A stretch of DNA of 64,000 nt, from the NCBI GenBank assembly GCA_031256795.1, contig JAIRPW010000038.1:46460-110459 (forward strand), given 5' to 3'. The translations under genes and the position numbers were made by a program. Shown here piece by piece: positions 40,262 to 50,665 of the stretch (the stretch's first letter is position 1; each line of letters begins with the position of its first letter). This DNA comes from Zoogloeaceae bacterium (GTDB taxonomy: Bacteria; Pseudomonadota; Gammaproteobacteria; Burkholderiales; Rhodocyclaceae). The notes under the pieces are model-generated. The model searched no databases and was not told the origin of the DNA. It saw only the letters and a list, made by a program, of their open reading frames with translations.

Positions 40262-40362
40262 TGGACACTCCGTCAGATTTAACGCGAAAGCACGGCATTA
40301 TAGAATAACTTCTTTCGCCCTTTTTCACGCGCTTCTAATTCTTCTTTTCCGCGTTTTGCCGC

Positions 40363-41634
40363 ATGAGCCGTCTTTTTCTTTCTTTTCTTTGCCGATTGCT
40401 TTTCCCCATCCTTTTTGCCCTGACGCCTCTTTTCGTCTGCGCGCAAAGCGCCGAGGATATTGAGCGGCAAAAAAATGACCTTGCGGAGCTGCGCGTCCGC
40501 CTGGAAACTCTGCGCCGCGAACTCTCCGCCAGTGAGGAATCCCGCGCGGACGCATCCTTGCAGTTAAAGCAGTCAGAAGAGCAAATTTCCGCCGCGCAAC
40601 GCCAAATCAACCTTTTAAAAAAAGAGCAAATCAATCTTCAGAACGCGCTTGGCAAGCTGAAGAACGAAGAACGCGCGCTGGAGAAGGAGCGCCAGCGTCA
40701 ACAGCGGCATCTGGAGGGTCTTCTGTACCGCCAGTATGTGCAAAGCTCCCCTGATTCCATAAGCCTGCTGCTCAATGGCGAAAGCCCCGGTCAATTGGCG
40801 CGAGATATGTACTATCTGCGCGTCATCGCGCAAACCCGCGCCACATTTCTTTCAGAACTGCGCCTCAATCTGCGCCGGCAAAAACAACTGACCGTCTCCA
40901 TGAGCGGCAAGGCGAAAGAGCTTTCCGACGTCAAAGGCCGTCAGGAAGAAGAGCATGCCCGCCTCATCGCGCAGCGCGGCGAACGTCAGCAGGTGTTAAC
41001 GCGCATCGCCGGAAAAATCAGGGATCAACGCCAGCAGATTGGCACGCTGCAAAAAGATGAAAAACGCCTCAACCGCGTAATTGAACAGATTACCCGCCTG
41101 CTTGCGGAACAGGAAAAAAAACGCGAGCGGGAAAAAGCGGCCGCGGCAAAAAACGCGCGGCAAGACGCCGCAAAAAACAGCGTGACCGCGAAAAAAAATC
41201 TGCCGGAAAATATCCGGCTACCGACTACGCTTTCCGGAAAATTTTCCACGCTCAAGGGACGACTGCGTCTGCCCGCGCGAGGAAAAATCAGCGGAAAATA
41301 TGGAGAGGCGCGAGAAGAAGGCGGCACATGGAAAGGCATTTTTATTAGCGCGCCTCGCGGCAACGAGGTCAAAGCCGTAGCGAGCGGTCAGGTCGTTCAC
41401 GCCGAATGGATGCGCGGCCTGGGCAATTTGCTGATCATCAATCACGGTAACGGATACATGACCGTGTATGGTTACGCGGACGCCCTCTACCGGCAAGTTG
41501 GGGATCGCGTGGCAGGCGGCGAAACCGTCGGCGTTACCGGCAACAGCGGCGGTCATACAGAAAGCGGTTTATACTTTGAACTTCGCCATCAAGGCGCGAC
41601 GCTTAATCCTATGCAATGGGTATCCCTGCAATGA
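40363..41634 (+). CDS. envC: Murein hydrolase activator EnvC (coiled coil plus M23/LytM domain)
   Basis: Long N-terminal coiled coil and C-terminal LytM domain GNLLIINHGNGYMTVYGYADAL...SGLYFELRHQGATLNPMQWV. Confidence 0.93.
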   Translation: MSRLFLSFLCRLLFPILFALTPLFVCAQSAEDIERQKNDLAELRVRLETLRRELSASEESRADASLQLKQSEEQISAAQRQINLLKKEQINLQNALGKLKNEERALEKERQRQQRHLEGLLYRQYVQSSPDSISLLLNGESPGQLARDMYYLRVIAQTRATFLSELRLNLRRQKQLTVSMSGKAKELSDVKGRQEEEHARLIAQRGERQQVLTRIAGKIRDQRQQIGTLQKDEKRLNRVIEQITRLLAEQEKKREREKAAAAKNARQDAAKNSVTAKKNLPENIRLPTTLSGKFSTLKGRLRLPARGKISGKYGEAREEGGTWKGIFISAPRGNEVKAVASGQVVHAEWMRGLGNLLIINHGNGYMTVYGYADALYRQVGDRVAGGETVGVTGNSGGHTESGLYFELRHQGATLNPMQWVSLQ

Positions 41635-43073
41635 AAACAAATCGTTCTCCCCTGAAGACCTTTTCCCTGACCGCAATCAGCTTTATCGCGGGCGTCTTTT
41701 TGAGCTTTCAAATGCCCGCGCTGGCAGACCGCGCCAGCGCCGCGTCGGGGCTGCCCCTGGAAGATTTGCGCCTCTTCGCGGAAATTTTCAATACCATCAA
41801 GCAAAGCTATGTCGAGCCTGTCGAAGACAAGCAGCTCATCGCCAACGCAATTTCTGGAATGCTTTCCAACCTTGACCCGCACTCTTCCTATATTGACGCG
41901 GAAGGTTTCAAGGAGTTTCAGATCAGCACGCAGGGAGAATTCGGCGGCCTGGGCATTGAGGTCAGCATGGAGGACGGCCTGGTGCGCGTTGTCGCTCCGA
42001 TCGAGGACACCCCGGCCTATCGCGCGGGCATTCGTTCGGGGGACTTGATTTTCCGCCTGAATGACGAGCCGATCAAAGGCCAGACCCTGAATGACGCGGT
42101 CAAGAAAATGCGCGGCAAGCCGGGAACGCGCATCCGCCTTTCCATTCTGCGGCAGGGAGAATCCAAACCGCTGGAAATCTCCTTAACCAGAGAAGTTATC
42201 AAAGTGCAGAGCGTTAAATCCAAACGCCTGGAGTCCGGCTATGGCTGGATACGTATTACGCAGTTCCAGGAAAATACCGTACCCATGCTGACCAAGCAGC
42301 TCAACGAACTCTATAAAGCGGGAGATCTAAAAGGTCTGATTCTGGATTTGCGCAATGATCCGGGCGGTTTCCTGCATGGCGCGGTAGGCGTCTCCGCGGC
42401 TTTCCTTCCCGCCAACGTGAAAGTTGTCTCCACGGATGGGCGCGCTCCGGACAGCCGCCAGGAATTCAAGGCAGCAGCGGCGGATTATCTGCGCGGCTCC
42501 GGCGTCAGCGCTGATCCGCTGAAAGGATTGCCCGCCTCCGTAAAAACCGTGCCGATGGTCGTGCTGGTCAATGGCGGCTCCGCCTCCGCGTCGGAAATCG
42601 TCGCGGGCGCGCTGCAAGATCACCAGCGCGCCGTCATCATGGGAACGCAAACTTTTGGCAAGGGATCGGTGCAAACCATTCTGCCCTTGCCCGGCAGCGC
42701 TGCCATCAAACTTACAACAGCGCGCTATTACACGCCTAGCGGTCGGTCTATCCAGGCCAAAGGCATTACGCCGGACATTGAAGTAGAAGAAACGCCAGAA
42801 GGCAACCGTCGGGCATTTTCCCTGCGGGAAGCCGATCTCACGAGGCATTTGACCAATGACCGGGAAAAAACCGAAGAGCGGAACGCCAAAGCCGCAGATA
42901 CCGACGCAAAGAACGCCAAGGATAAGGAGCGTGATCTGCCCTTTGTGCGTTTGGAATACGCCAGCGAATCGGATTATCAGTTCCAGCAGGCAATCAACCT
43001 CCTGAAGGGGCTCAGTATCGCGCGCGCGCAAACGGAAGCGAAATCCGTCCGCGCAGAAACCCAAAAAAAATAG
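41631..43073 (+). CDS. ctpA: S41-family C-terminal processing peptidase
   Basis: PDZ GLGIEVSMEDGLVRVVAPIEDTPAYRAGIRSGD, GLILDLRNDPGGFL, VNGGSASASEIVAGALQDHQRAVIMGTQTFGKGSVQT. Confidence 0.95.
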   Translation: MKTNRSPLKTFSLTAISFIAGVFLSFQMPALADRASAASGLPLEDLRLFAEIFNTIKQSYVEPVEDKQLIANAISGMLSNLDPHSSYIDAEGFKEFQISTQGEFGGLGIEVSMEDGLVRVVAPIEDTPAYRAGIRSGDLIFRLNDEPIKGQTLNDAVKKMRGKPGTRIRLSILRQGESKPLEISLTREVIKVQSVKSKRLESGYGWIRITQFQENTVPMLTKQLNELYKAGDLKGLILDLRNDPGGFLHGAVGVSAAFLPANVKVVSTDGRAPDSRQEFKAAAADYLRGSGVSADPLKGLPASVKTVPMVVLVNGGSASASEIVAGALQDHQRAVIMGTQTFGKGSVQTILPLPGSAAIKLTTARYYTPSGRSIQAKGITPDIEVEETPEGNRRAFSLREADLTRHLTNDREKTEERNAKAADTDAKNAKDKERDLPFVRLEYASESDYQFQQAINLLKGLSIARAQTEAKSVRAETQKK

Positions 43074-43090
43074 CTTTTTTTGCCAGCTCC

Positions 43091-43849
43091 GTGGACGATC
43101 ATGCTCTGCTTCGCTATAGCCGCCACATTCTGCTAAACGAAATGGGCGTGGAAGGCCAGGCGCGTCTCAAGAAAAGCCACGCGCTCATTGTCGGCGCGGG
43201 AGGCTTGGGCTCGCCGGCCGCGCTCTATCTCGCCGCTTCGGGCGTGGGAATATTGTCTATTGCGGATGACGACGTAGTGGAAATCCATAATCTGCAAAGG
43301 CAAATCTTGCATACGGACATGCGCTTGGGGCGCAACAAGGCTGAATCCGCGCGGGAAACGCTTGCGGCCATCAATCCTGAAGTGCAAACGCGCGCCATTT
43401 CCCGCCGTCTGACGGAAGACGACCTGGAAACACTGCTGGACGATGCGGACGTCGCGCTGGATTGCAGCGATAACTTTCCGACCCGGGACGCTCTCAACCG
43501 CGCCTGTCTCCGGCGCAAAAAACCACTTGTTTCCGGAGCGGCCAGCGGTTTTTCCGGACAGCTTGCGGTATTTGATTTTCGGCAGAAGAACGCGCCCTGC
43601 TACCACTGCCTTTTCCCGAACGGCGAAGAAGCGGAAGAAACGCGCTGTGCCCTTACCGGCATTTTCGCGCCGCTTACCGGCCTTATCGGAACGTTGCAGG
43701 CGGCAGAAACGCTGAAACTCCTGACAGGAATCGCGTCCTACCCCAATGACGCGGGATTTTTACTGCGCGTTCAGCTGCGCGCGCAGGATTGGCGCATTCA
43801 TTACTTTTCCCGTGACCCCGGCTGCGTAACCTGCGCGGCGTCCGCTTGA
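43091..43849 (+). CDS. moeB: MoeB/ThiF-family adenylyltransferase
   Basis: LLRYSRHILLNEMGVEGQARLKKSHALIVGAGGLGSPAALYLAASGVG, NLQRQILH; GTG start. Confidence 0.92.
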   Translation: MDDHALLRYSRHILLNEMGVEGQARLKKSHALIVGAGGLGSPAALYLAASGVGILSIADDDVVEIHNLQRQILHTDMRLGRNKAESARETLAAINPEVQTRAISRRLTEDDLETLLDDADVALDCSDNFPTRDALNRACLRRKKPLVSGAASGFSGQLAVFDFRQKNAPCYHCLFPNGEEAEETRCALTGIFAPLTGLIGTLQAAETLKLLTGIASYPNDAGFLLRVQLRAQDWRIHYFSRDPGCVTCAASA

Positions 43850-44922
43850 TGACCCTCCCGCCCTCCCGCCCCTTTCGTCTGGCGATCAATGGTTACGGTC
43901 GCATTGGCCGCTGTTTTGTGCGCGCCCTAAAAGAACGCGGAATGGAGAAGGAATTTCAGATCGTCGCGCTCAACGATCCTGCCGATCTGGAGAGTATGGT
44001 CTATCTCACGCGCTTTGATTCAACGCACGGGCGTTTTCCCGGCAAGATTGATAAAGCGGAGAATGCCCTGATTCTGGATGGGACGCGAGTCCGCGTAACC
44101 CACGCGCGGGAACCAGAGGCGTTACACTGGTCTGCGCTGGAAATTGATCTTTTAGTGGAATGTTCCGGACAATATGGCGAGCGGGCGGATTTGTCGCGCT
44201 TCCTGGCAGCGGGCGCGCCGCGCCTCCTGCTCTCGCAGCCCGGCGCAAGCGCGGCGGATGTGGACGCTACGCTGGTATACGGCTTCAACCACGCCACACT
44301 CCGCGGCGCGGAACGCTTGGTTTCCGCCGCTTCCTGCACTACCAATGCCGCCGTGCCAACGCTTTCCGCCCTGCTGGAAACCTGGGGGGAAGCGGCAATT
44401 GACCAAGCGATCCTCACTACGTTGCATTCCGTCATGAATGACCAGCCGCTCATTGACGGCTATCACCACGCGGATTTGCGCCGCACCCGTTCCGCCATGC
44501 AATCGGTCATTCCCGTCTCCACAGGGCTGGCGCGGGGCGTAGAACGCCTGCTGCCTTGTCTGTCCGGAAAAATCGCGGCCAAAGCCATTCGTGTGCCGAC
44601 CACGAATGTTTCCGCGCTGGACGTAATGATTATCCTGAATCCTGCTCGCGTTCCCCGCAACCTTACGGCGGAAACCATCAATCAGATTTTTTCCGCCCGC
44701 GCGAACAGTGATGATCGAATCGCCTACACGGAAACGCCGCACGCTTCCATTGATTTCAGCCATTTACCGCATTCTGTCATTGTGGATGGCAGCCAGACTC
44801 GCGTCATGGGGCATGGCCTTGTAAATCTTTTTCTCTGGTTTGACAACGAATGGGGCTTTGTTAACCGGATGCTGGATATTACGCGCCACTGGCTAACGCT
44901 TGAAACTGCGGCTTCCCTTTGA
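43846..44922 (+). CDS. epd: Erythrose-4-phosphate dehydrogenase (GapA/Epd family)
   Basis: LAINGYGRIGRCFVRAL, SAASCTTNAAVPTLSALL, HSVMNDQPLIDGYHHADLRRTRSAMQSVIPVSTG (Epd-type HSxMxDQ), WFDNEWGFVNRMLD. Confidence 0.87.
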   Translation: MMTLPPSRPFRLAINGYGRIGRCFVRALKERGMEKEFQIVALNDPADLESMVYLTRFDSTHGRFPGKIDKAENALILDGTRVRVTHAREPEALHWSALEIDLLVECSGQYGERADLSRFLAAGAPRLLLSQPGASAADVDATLVYGFNHATLRGAERLVSAASCTTNAAVPTLSALLETWGEAAIDQAILTTLHSVMNDQPLIDGYHHADLRRTRSAMQSVIPVSTGLARGVERLLPCLSGKIAAKAIRVPTTNVSALDVMIILNPARVPRNLTAETINQIFSARANSDDRIAYTETPHASIDFSHLPHSVIVDGSQTRVMGHGLVNLFLWFDNEWGFVNRMLDITRHWLTLETAASL

Positions 44923-44939
44923 AAACCGGAGTTTTTTTG

Positions 44940-46004
44940 ATGCGTTACGCTTCATATTTCCCTTTGCGTTTCCTGCGGCTTTCCATCCTGTTTTTATTTT
45001 GGGCATTACTGCCTGTCGCATACGCAGAACCTTTAGAGCAGGGGGAATCCGTATTGTTCTTCCCCGCCATCACCGCTTTCTCTGAGGAAGAGCCGCTCAT
45101 TCTCACAGTCGACGCCTGGGTATTTGAGGAAGAAAGCCGCCCGTTCTTCGAGACGGCGCTCAACACCTGGCTTGGGAGGAATCCGGACGAAGAGCCGCCG
45201 GAGGCGCAAGCGCGTTTTCGTGAACGGGCGCGTTATTTCCAAACAGAGGCTCGCGCGGACAAACAGATTTTTGTGCGCATCGGAAAAAACGTGCATTCTC
45301 TGCCCCCGACTGACGCGCGCGGACGGACTTCCGGCCAAATCACAATCTATCCAGACGACGTGCAATGGCAAGAGAATGGCGCGGGGCACGCGGCTTTTTC
45401 TCTGGAAGCGCCAGAACACGCAGCGCATGGGCAAGAAAGTTACGGCTGGATTGTGCCGCGCGCAGGCGTATTTGTAGTAAGCGATATTGACGACGCCATC
45501 AAAGATTCTTCGGTTCGGGACAAAAAAGCGCTCGTCAAAAAATCTCTGTTTGAGCCGTTTACGGCAATAGAAGGTATGGCGGCGTGGTATCGGGAACTTG
45601 CCGATACCAATGAGGGAACGTTCTTTTGTTACCTTTCCGGATCGCCCGCAGCGCTTTATCCAGCGCTGGTCGACTTTTTGCAGAAAGAAAATTTTCCCGC
45701 CGGAGCGCTTTACTTGCGTGATATTAGAGCGCGCGATCTTTTATCCTCCAAAAAAACCAGCCTCAAGACGCACAAAACCACGGCGCTGGAACAACTGGCG
45801 CGCGACTTCCCCCAGCGCCGCTTCATCCTCATCGGCGATTCGGGAGAATCAGACCCGGAGATTTACGCGGATTTCGCGCGGCATTACCCTGAGCGCGTTT
45901 TGTCCATTCATATCCGTGACGTAACGAGCGAAAGCCGGGACGCGGCGCGATACGCGCAAACCTTTCTCGACCTCGCGCCCAGTTTGTGGAATATACGGGA
46001 ATAG
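44940..46004 (+). CDS. Secreted APP1-like (DUF2183) phosphatidate phosphatase-type protein
   Basis: Signal peptide MRYASYFPLRFLRLSILFLFWALLPVAYA; VVSDIDDAIKDSSVRDKKALVKKS, SGSPAALYPALVDFL, SSKKTSLKTHKT, RRFILIGDSGESDPEIYADFARHYP. Confidence 0.85.
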   Translation: MRYASYFPLRFLRLSILFLFWALLPVAYAEPLEQGESVLFFPAITAFSEEEPLILTVDAWVFEEESRPFFETALNTWLGRNPDEEPPEAQARFRERARYFQTEARADKQIFVRIGKNVHSLPPTDARGRTSGQITIYPDDVQWQENGAGHAAFSLEAPEHAAHGQESYGWIVPRAGVFVVSDIDDAIKDSSVRDKKALVKKSLFEPFTAIEGMAAWYRELADTNEGTFFCYLSGSPAALYPALVDFLQKENFPAGALYLRDIRARDLLSSKKTSLKTHKTTALEQLARDFPQRRFILIGDSGESDPEIYADFARHYPERVLSIHIRDVTSESRDAARYAQTFLDLAPSLWNIRE

Positions 46005-46147
46005 TCTCAGGCCGCGCCTCAAAAACCTTTAGGCCATCAAGGACGTCAGAGTTTGCTCATCTTCCGATAGCCCAAGCAATCATGAAGCGCTTGCGCGCTC
46101 GCACCGCCGAAATAACCGTAGCTGACGGATTTACAAGAGAAGCGCCC

Positions 46148-48544
46148 TCATTTTTTCGCGCCGCTTTTCCCTTTATTGCGTGACGGCGCGTCTTTTTGAC
46201 GTTTAGCGCGCGCCTTGCCGTCGCCAGATTTTTTCTCCGCGCGCTTTTCCGTTTTTCCCGCAAGCGCCGAATCGTTTCCCGCTCCTTTCGCCGTTTCCGT
46301 CGCCCTTGTCGCGCGCCGGATGGAAGGCTTGCGCCCAAAGGCCGCCGCGTCTTCTTCCTCCAGAGAAAAATCAATCCGGTTGCTTTCCAAATCAACACGC
46401 GCTACACGCACCCGCAGGCGATCTCCCAGACGAAACCGCCGTCCACCGCGCTCGCCCAGCATCTGGTGCTTGACAGGATCAAAACGAAAATAATCCGCGC
46501 CCAGCTCGGTTACATGCACCAGGCCTTCCACATACACATCATCCAGCGCGACAAAAACGCCAAACGCAGTAACAGCGGAAATGGAACCGGAAAACGCTTC
46601 GCCCACCCGTCCTTGCATGTAATAACATTTCAGCCAGTTTTCCACATCGCGCGACGCCTCGTCCGCGCGGCGCTCGGCGCGCGAGCAGTAAAGGCCGATT
46701 TCCTCCCAATTCCCTTCCTGCTGCCCCGGAACGTATAAGGCGTCCGCCAGCGCCGCCTTAATGGCGCGATGCACCAGCAAATCGGGGTAACGCCGAATGG
46801 GCGACGTAAAGTGCGTGTAATGCTCATACGCCAAACCAAAGTGCCCCAGGTCATCCGGGCTGTACCGCGCCTGTTTCAGAGAACGCAACATGACCGTCTG
46901 CAAAAGCTGCGCGTCTGGCCGCGTTTTGATTTTCTCCAGCAATTGCGCGTAATCCAGCGCGGAAGGCGTTTCTCCGCCTTGCAGCGCCAAACCAAACTCC
47001 GCGAGAAATTGCTTCAGGTTTGCCAGCTTTTCCGCCGCCGGCGCTTCATGCACACGATACAGGCAAGCCTGACCATGCTTGGTCAGGAAATCCGAAGCGC
47101 ACACATTGGCTGCCAGCATGCATTCCTCAATAAGCCGATGCGCGTCATTGCGCCGAACAGGAACAATGCGTTCAATTTTTCCATCCTCATCAAAACACAT
47201 TTTGGTCTCAATGGTTTCAAAATCAATCGCGCCGCGCTTCATCCGCGCCTTGACGAGCGCGCCGAACAGCTTATAGAGATTTTGCACATGCGGCAGCAGC
47301 GCGCGATGCGCCTTGGTTTCCGGCGCGGTCTCCCCGGAAAGCCAGCCCCAAACCTGATCATAGGTCAGCCGCGCGTGCGAGCGAAACACCGCGGGATAAA
47401 AACGATAGCCATGAATTTTCCCCGACGCGCCGATCTCCATGTCACACACCATCGCCAGCCGCTCAACTTCCGGATTCAGCGAGCAAATGCCGTTGGAAAG
47501 CTTTTCCGGCAGCATCGGGATCACCCGACGCGGGAAATACACAGAGTTGCCGCGCGCAAACGCCTCGGCGTCCAGCGCCGTGCCGGGGCGCACATAATGC
47601 GAAACATCCGCAATCGCCACTACCAGACGCCAGCCGCGTCCGGATTTTTCGCAATACACCGCGTCATCAAAATCCCGCGCGTCATCGCCGTCAATCGTCA
47701 CCAGCGGCAGGTCTCGCAGGTCCTCCCGCCCTTTCCAGTCGCTTTTTTTCACCTTGTCCTGAATTTTCTCATTTTCCGCAAGACACGCGGCGCTGAACTG
47801 GAAGGGCAGACTGTGCTTGCGCAGGGCGATTTCAATTTCCATTCCCGCGTCGGCATACTCGCCCAAAATCTCAACCACGCGGCCAACCGGCAGGATGTGC
47901 CGATCAGGATGTTCCAAAATTTCCACCATCACCACCTGTCCGGCATGGAGTTTGGCGCGTGACTTTTTACATGGCTGCAAAAGAATATTCTGGGAAATAC
48001 GCCGGTTTTCTGGCGTAATGAACATTACGCCATGCTCTACGACCACGCGCCCCAGAACGAAATGATTGGCGCGTTCCGTAACTTCCACAATCGCGCCTTC
48101 CGGGCGTCCTTTGCGGTCAGCGCCGATTACCCGCGCCAGCGCGCGGTCGCCATGCAGCACCTTTTCCATCTGGCGCTGCGCGAGAAAAATATCCGCGCCG
48201 CCGCTGTCGGGAATCAGAAAACCGAAACCGTCGGGATGTCCCTGCACCTGTCCGGCAATTAAGCTGGCGCGCTCCGGCAAGAGGTAATCCTGCCTGCGAT
48301 TTCTGAGTACTTGCCCTTCACGCTCCATCGCGCCCAAACGCCGCTCAAACAAGGCGTGTTCTTTTTCGGTAATCTCCAAGGCGCGCGCGAGAGAGATAAA
48401 ATTTACCGGCGCTCCCGCTTCCGCGAGTTTCTGCAGAATGTATTCTCTGGAAGGAAGCGGCTCCTGGTAACGTTCCTTTTCTCGCGCCAGGAAAGGATCG
48501 GCGAGACGAACGACGGAAGATGCTTTGGTTTTCTTGCTTGACAT
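46148..48544 (-). CDS. rnr: Ribonuclease R
   Basis: DLRDLPLVTIDGDDARDFDDAVYCE, IRRYPDLLVHRAIK, S1 domain, Lys/Arg-rich C-terminal tail. Confidence 0.97.
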   Translation of the reverse strand: MSSKKTKASSVVRLADPFLAREKERYQEPLPSREYILQKLAEAGAPVNFISLARALEITEKEHALFERRLGAMEREGQVLRNRRQDYLLPERASLIAGQVQGHPDGFGFLIPDSGGADIFLAQRQMEKVLHGDRALARVIGADRKGRPEGAIVEVTERANHFVLGRVVVEHGVMFITPENRRISQNILLQPCKKSRAKLHAGQVVMVEILEHPDRHILPVGRVVEILGEYADAGMEIEIALRKHSLPFQFSAACLAENEKIQDKVKKSDWKGREDLRDLPLVTIDGDDARDFDDAVYCEKSGRGWRLVVAIADVSHYVRPGTALDAEAFARGNSVYFPRRVIPMLPEKLSNGICSLNPEVERLAMVCDMEIGASGKIHGYRFYPAVFRSHARLTYDQVWGWLSGETAPETKAHRALLPHVQNLYKLFGALVKARMKRGAIDFETIETKMCFDEDGKIERIVPVRRNDAHRLIEECMLAANVCASDFLTKHGQACLYRVHEAPAAEKLANLKQFLAEFGLALQGGETPSALDYAQLLEKIKTRPDAQLLQTVMLRSLKQARYSPDDLGHFGLAYEHYTHFTSPIRRYPDLLVHRAIKAALADALYVPGQQEGNWEEIGLYCSRAERRADEASRDVENWLKCYYMQGRVGEAFSGSISAVTAFGVFVALDDVYVEGLVHVTELGADYFRFDPVKHQMLGERGGRRFRLGDRLRVRVARVDLESNRIDFSLEEEDAAAFGRKPSIRRATRATETAKGAGNDSALAGKTEKRAEKKSGDGKARAKRQKDAPSRNKGKSGAKK

Positions 48545-48585
48545 TGCGTTTTCTTTCACTAGAATGAGCGGCTCTTTTCACCTGC

Positions 48586-48670
<85 letters not shown>

Positions 48671-48698
48671 ATGGATCATTTGTCATTAGTGTATACGG

Positions 48699-48724
48699 AA
48701 GCCGCCAGTCTGGCGGCTTTTTTG
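48699..48724 (+). terminator. Intrinsic terminator downstream of tRNA-Leu(CAG)
   Basis: aagccgccagtctggcggcttttttg. Confidence 0.85.
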
Positions 48725-48809
48725 TTTTTCGCCGCTCCTTTTTACTCGCGTTCCGGCGCGTCAGCCTACGTCTTCTGGCACGCCGCGGCGCAAAAAATAT
48801 CCCGCGCTA

Positions 48810-49340
48810 TCAAACGGACGGCGGACATTCGGCGCATGGCGCAAGCGCTTTCCGCCAAAGCACAAGTTTTTCCGCAAATGGTAGCGTATAGGCCATGCTG
48901 GATGAGGGAAGAACGAAACATTCTGGCTCGCCGCCATGCAAATCGGCGTACAGTCCGGCGAGAGACCGCGCGAATTTTCCGGATGTTTTGCCATTGAAAC
49001 AAAGTCGCTCAAGACAAGGCAAACGCGCGAAAAAATCCTCAAAATTATTGCGCAATCCCAAACGAATATCCGCGTCTAACGCGCCAGGACGCACGCAACT
49101 TTGCAATACGTCCCAAATCGCCACGCGCCGTTTGATCACGCAAAAAACGCGCTCGGCGTAAGGAATTTCCGCCAGTGTTTCCCCAAAAACCGCTCCTAGC
49201 AAAGGCCAGAATTGATTGCGCGGATGCCCGTAATATTGACCGGCCCGCAAAGAAGCCGGAGAAGGGAAACTGCCCAAAATCAAAAGCCGTGCCTCAAAAG
49301 AAACAATGGGCGGCAAACCGGATTCCCGCTCTGATTCCAT
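48810..49340 (-). CDS. DNA-deoxyinosine glycosylase (UDG superfamily)
   Basis: LLILGSFPSPASLRAGQYYGHPRNQFWPLLGAVFGE, AIWDVLQSCVRPGALDADIR. Confidence 0.88.
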   Translation of the reverse strand: MESERESGLPPIVSFEARLLILGSFPSPASLRAGQYYGHPRNQFWPLLGAVFGETLAEIPYAERVFCVIKRRVAIWDVLQSCVRPGALDADIRLGLRNNFEDFFARLPCLERLCFNGKTSGKFARSLAGLYADLHGGEPECFVLPSSSMAYTLPFAEKLVLWRKALAPCAECPPSV

Positions 49341-49384
49341 TGGCTTCTTACGCACGGCATTCCTCATAAAAAAACAAACGCTCA

Positions 49385-49414
49385 AAAAACGGCGTCTTTT
49401 CAGACGCCGTTTTC
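49385..49414 (-). terminator. Intrinsic terminator of the thiolase gene
   Basis: Minus strand aaaacggcgtctgaaaagacgccgttttttg. Confidence 0.85.
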
Positions 49415-49454
49415 ATTTCTCTATCCGCGTGTTTCCAATGCGGCAGAAGCGTTT

Positions 49455-50639
49455 TTACAGCCGCTCGTAAATGGTCGTGATCCCCTGACCGCCGCCAATA
49501 CACATCGTCGCCAAACCATACCGCTTGCCCGTGCGCTGCAATTCGTGCAAAAGCTTGGTGATAATCACGCTGCCCGTCGCGGACACCGGATGTCCCAGCG
49601 CAATCGCGCCGCCATTCGGATTGGTTTTCGCGGGATCCAGCCCCAAGCCCTTGGCTACTGTAAGCGATTGCGCCGCAAACGCCTCGTTTGCCTCAATCAC
49701 GTCAATTTGATCCAGAGTCAGCCCCGCGCGCTGCAAGGCGAGTTTGGTTGAGGGAATCGGGCCTTCGCCCATCACGTCGTTCGGCACGCCCGCAATGGCG
49801 TAGGAAACCAGGCGCGCGATCGGCTTGAAACCGCCCGCGTTGGCGCGCGCCGCGTCCGCCAGCACAAGGAAAGCCGCCGCGTCATTCAGACTGGAGGCGT
49901 TCCCCGCCGTGACTGTACCGCCTTCTTTTTTGAACGCGGGCCTCATCTTGGCCAAACCTTCCAGCGTAGTATCCGCCTTGATCTGCTCGTCCGTATCGAA
50001 AATGACGTCGCCCTTGCGCCCCTTCAGCACAATCGGGGCAATCTGGCTCTTGAAATAGCCTGCGGCCTGCGCGGCGGCGGCGCGTTTTTGCGATTCCAGC
50101 GCGAAAGCATCCTGTTCCTCGCGGCTGACGCCCCATTTCACCGCCAGATTTTCAGCGGTCATGCCCATATGTCCTACGCCAAAGGGATCGGTAATCACAG
50201 AAACCATCGCGTCCAGCGCCTTGACGTCCCCCATGCGCGCGCCAAACCGCAAAGCCGGCAGGAGATACGCCGCGCGGGTCATGGATTCCACGCCGCCCGC
50301 GAGCGCAAACTCGGCGTCGCCCAGCATAATCGCCTGCGCGGAAGACACGACAGCCTGCATCGCGGAGCCGCACAAACGATTGACCGCAAACGCGACCGAA
50401 TCCATAGACAGACCGCCGTTGATCGTAGCCACGCGCGCGACATAGGGATAACGCGATTCCGTCGGCATGATATTGCCTACTGCGGCATAGCTGATCTGCT
50501 TGGGATCCACCTTGGAGCGCGCGATCGTCTCCCGGATAACCTGCGCGCCCAAATCAATAGGCTCCAAATCTTTCAGCGAACCGCCATAAGAACCAACCGC
50601 AGAACGCGCAGCACTGAGAACAACAACATCTTTCAACAT
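49455..50639 (-). CDS. Acetyl-CoA acetyltransferase (thiolase)
   Basis: VNRLCGSAMQAVVSSAQAIMLGDAEFALAGGVESMTRA, NPNGGAIALGHPVSATGSVIITKLLHELQRTGKRYGLATMCIGGGQG; start at MLKDVVVLSAARSAVG. Confidence 0.94.
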   Translation of the reverse strand: MLKDVVVLSAARSAVGSYGGSLKDLEPIDLGAQVIRETIARSKVDPKQISYAAVGNIMPTESRYPYVARVATINGGLSMDSVAFAVNRLCGSAMQAVVSSAQAIMLGDAEFALAGGVESMTRAAYLLPALRFGARMGDVKALDAMVSVITDPFGVGHMGMTAENLAVKWGVSREEQDAFALESQKRAAAAQAAGYFKSQIAPIVLKGRKGDVIFDTDEQIKADTTLEGLAKMRPAFKKEGGTVTAGNASSLNDAAAFLVLADAARANAGGFKPIARLVSYAIAGVPNDVMGEGPIPSTKLALQRAGLTLDQIDVIEANEAFAAQSLTVAKGLGLDPAKTNPNGGAIALGHPVSATGSVIITKLLHELQRTGKRYGLATMCIGGGQGITTIYERL

Positions 50640-50665
50640 AAAAAACGCTCCTTCACAAGTAAAAA

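Noticed and set aside
41070-41200. A-rich and Lys/Ala-rich stretch in envC as possible frameshift or repeat region
   Set aside because: Ordinary coiled-coil/linker coding sequence; the frame continues into an intact LytM domain.
46769-47962. 397-aa plus-strand ORF
   Set aside because: Antisense to RNase R.
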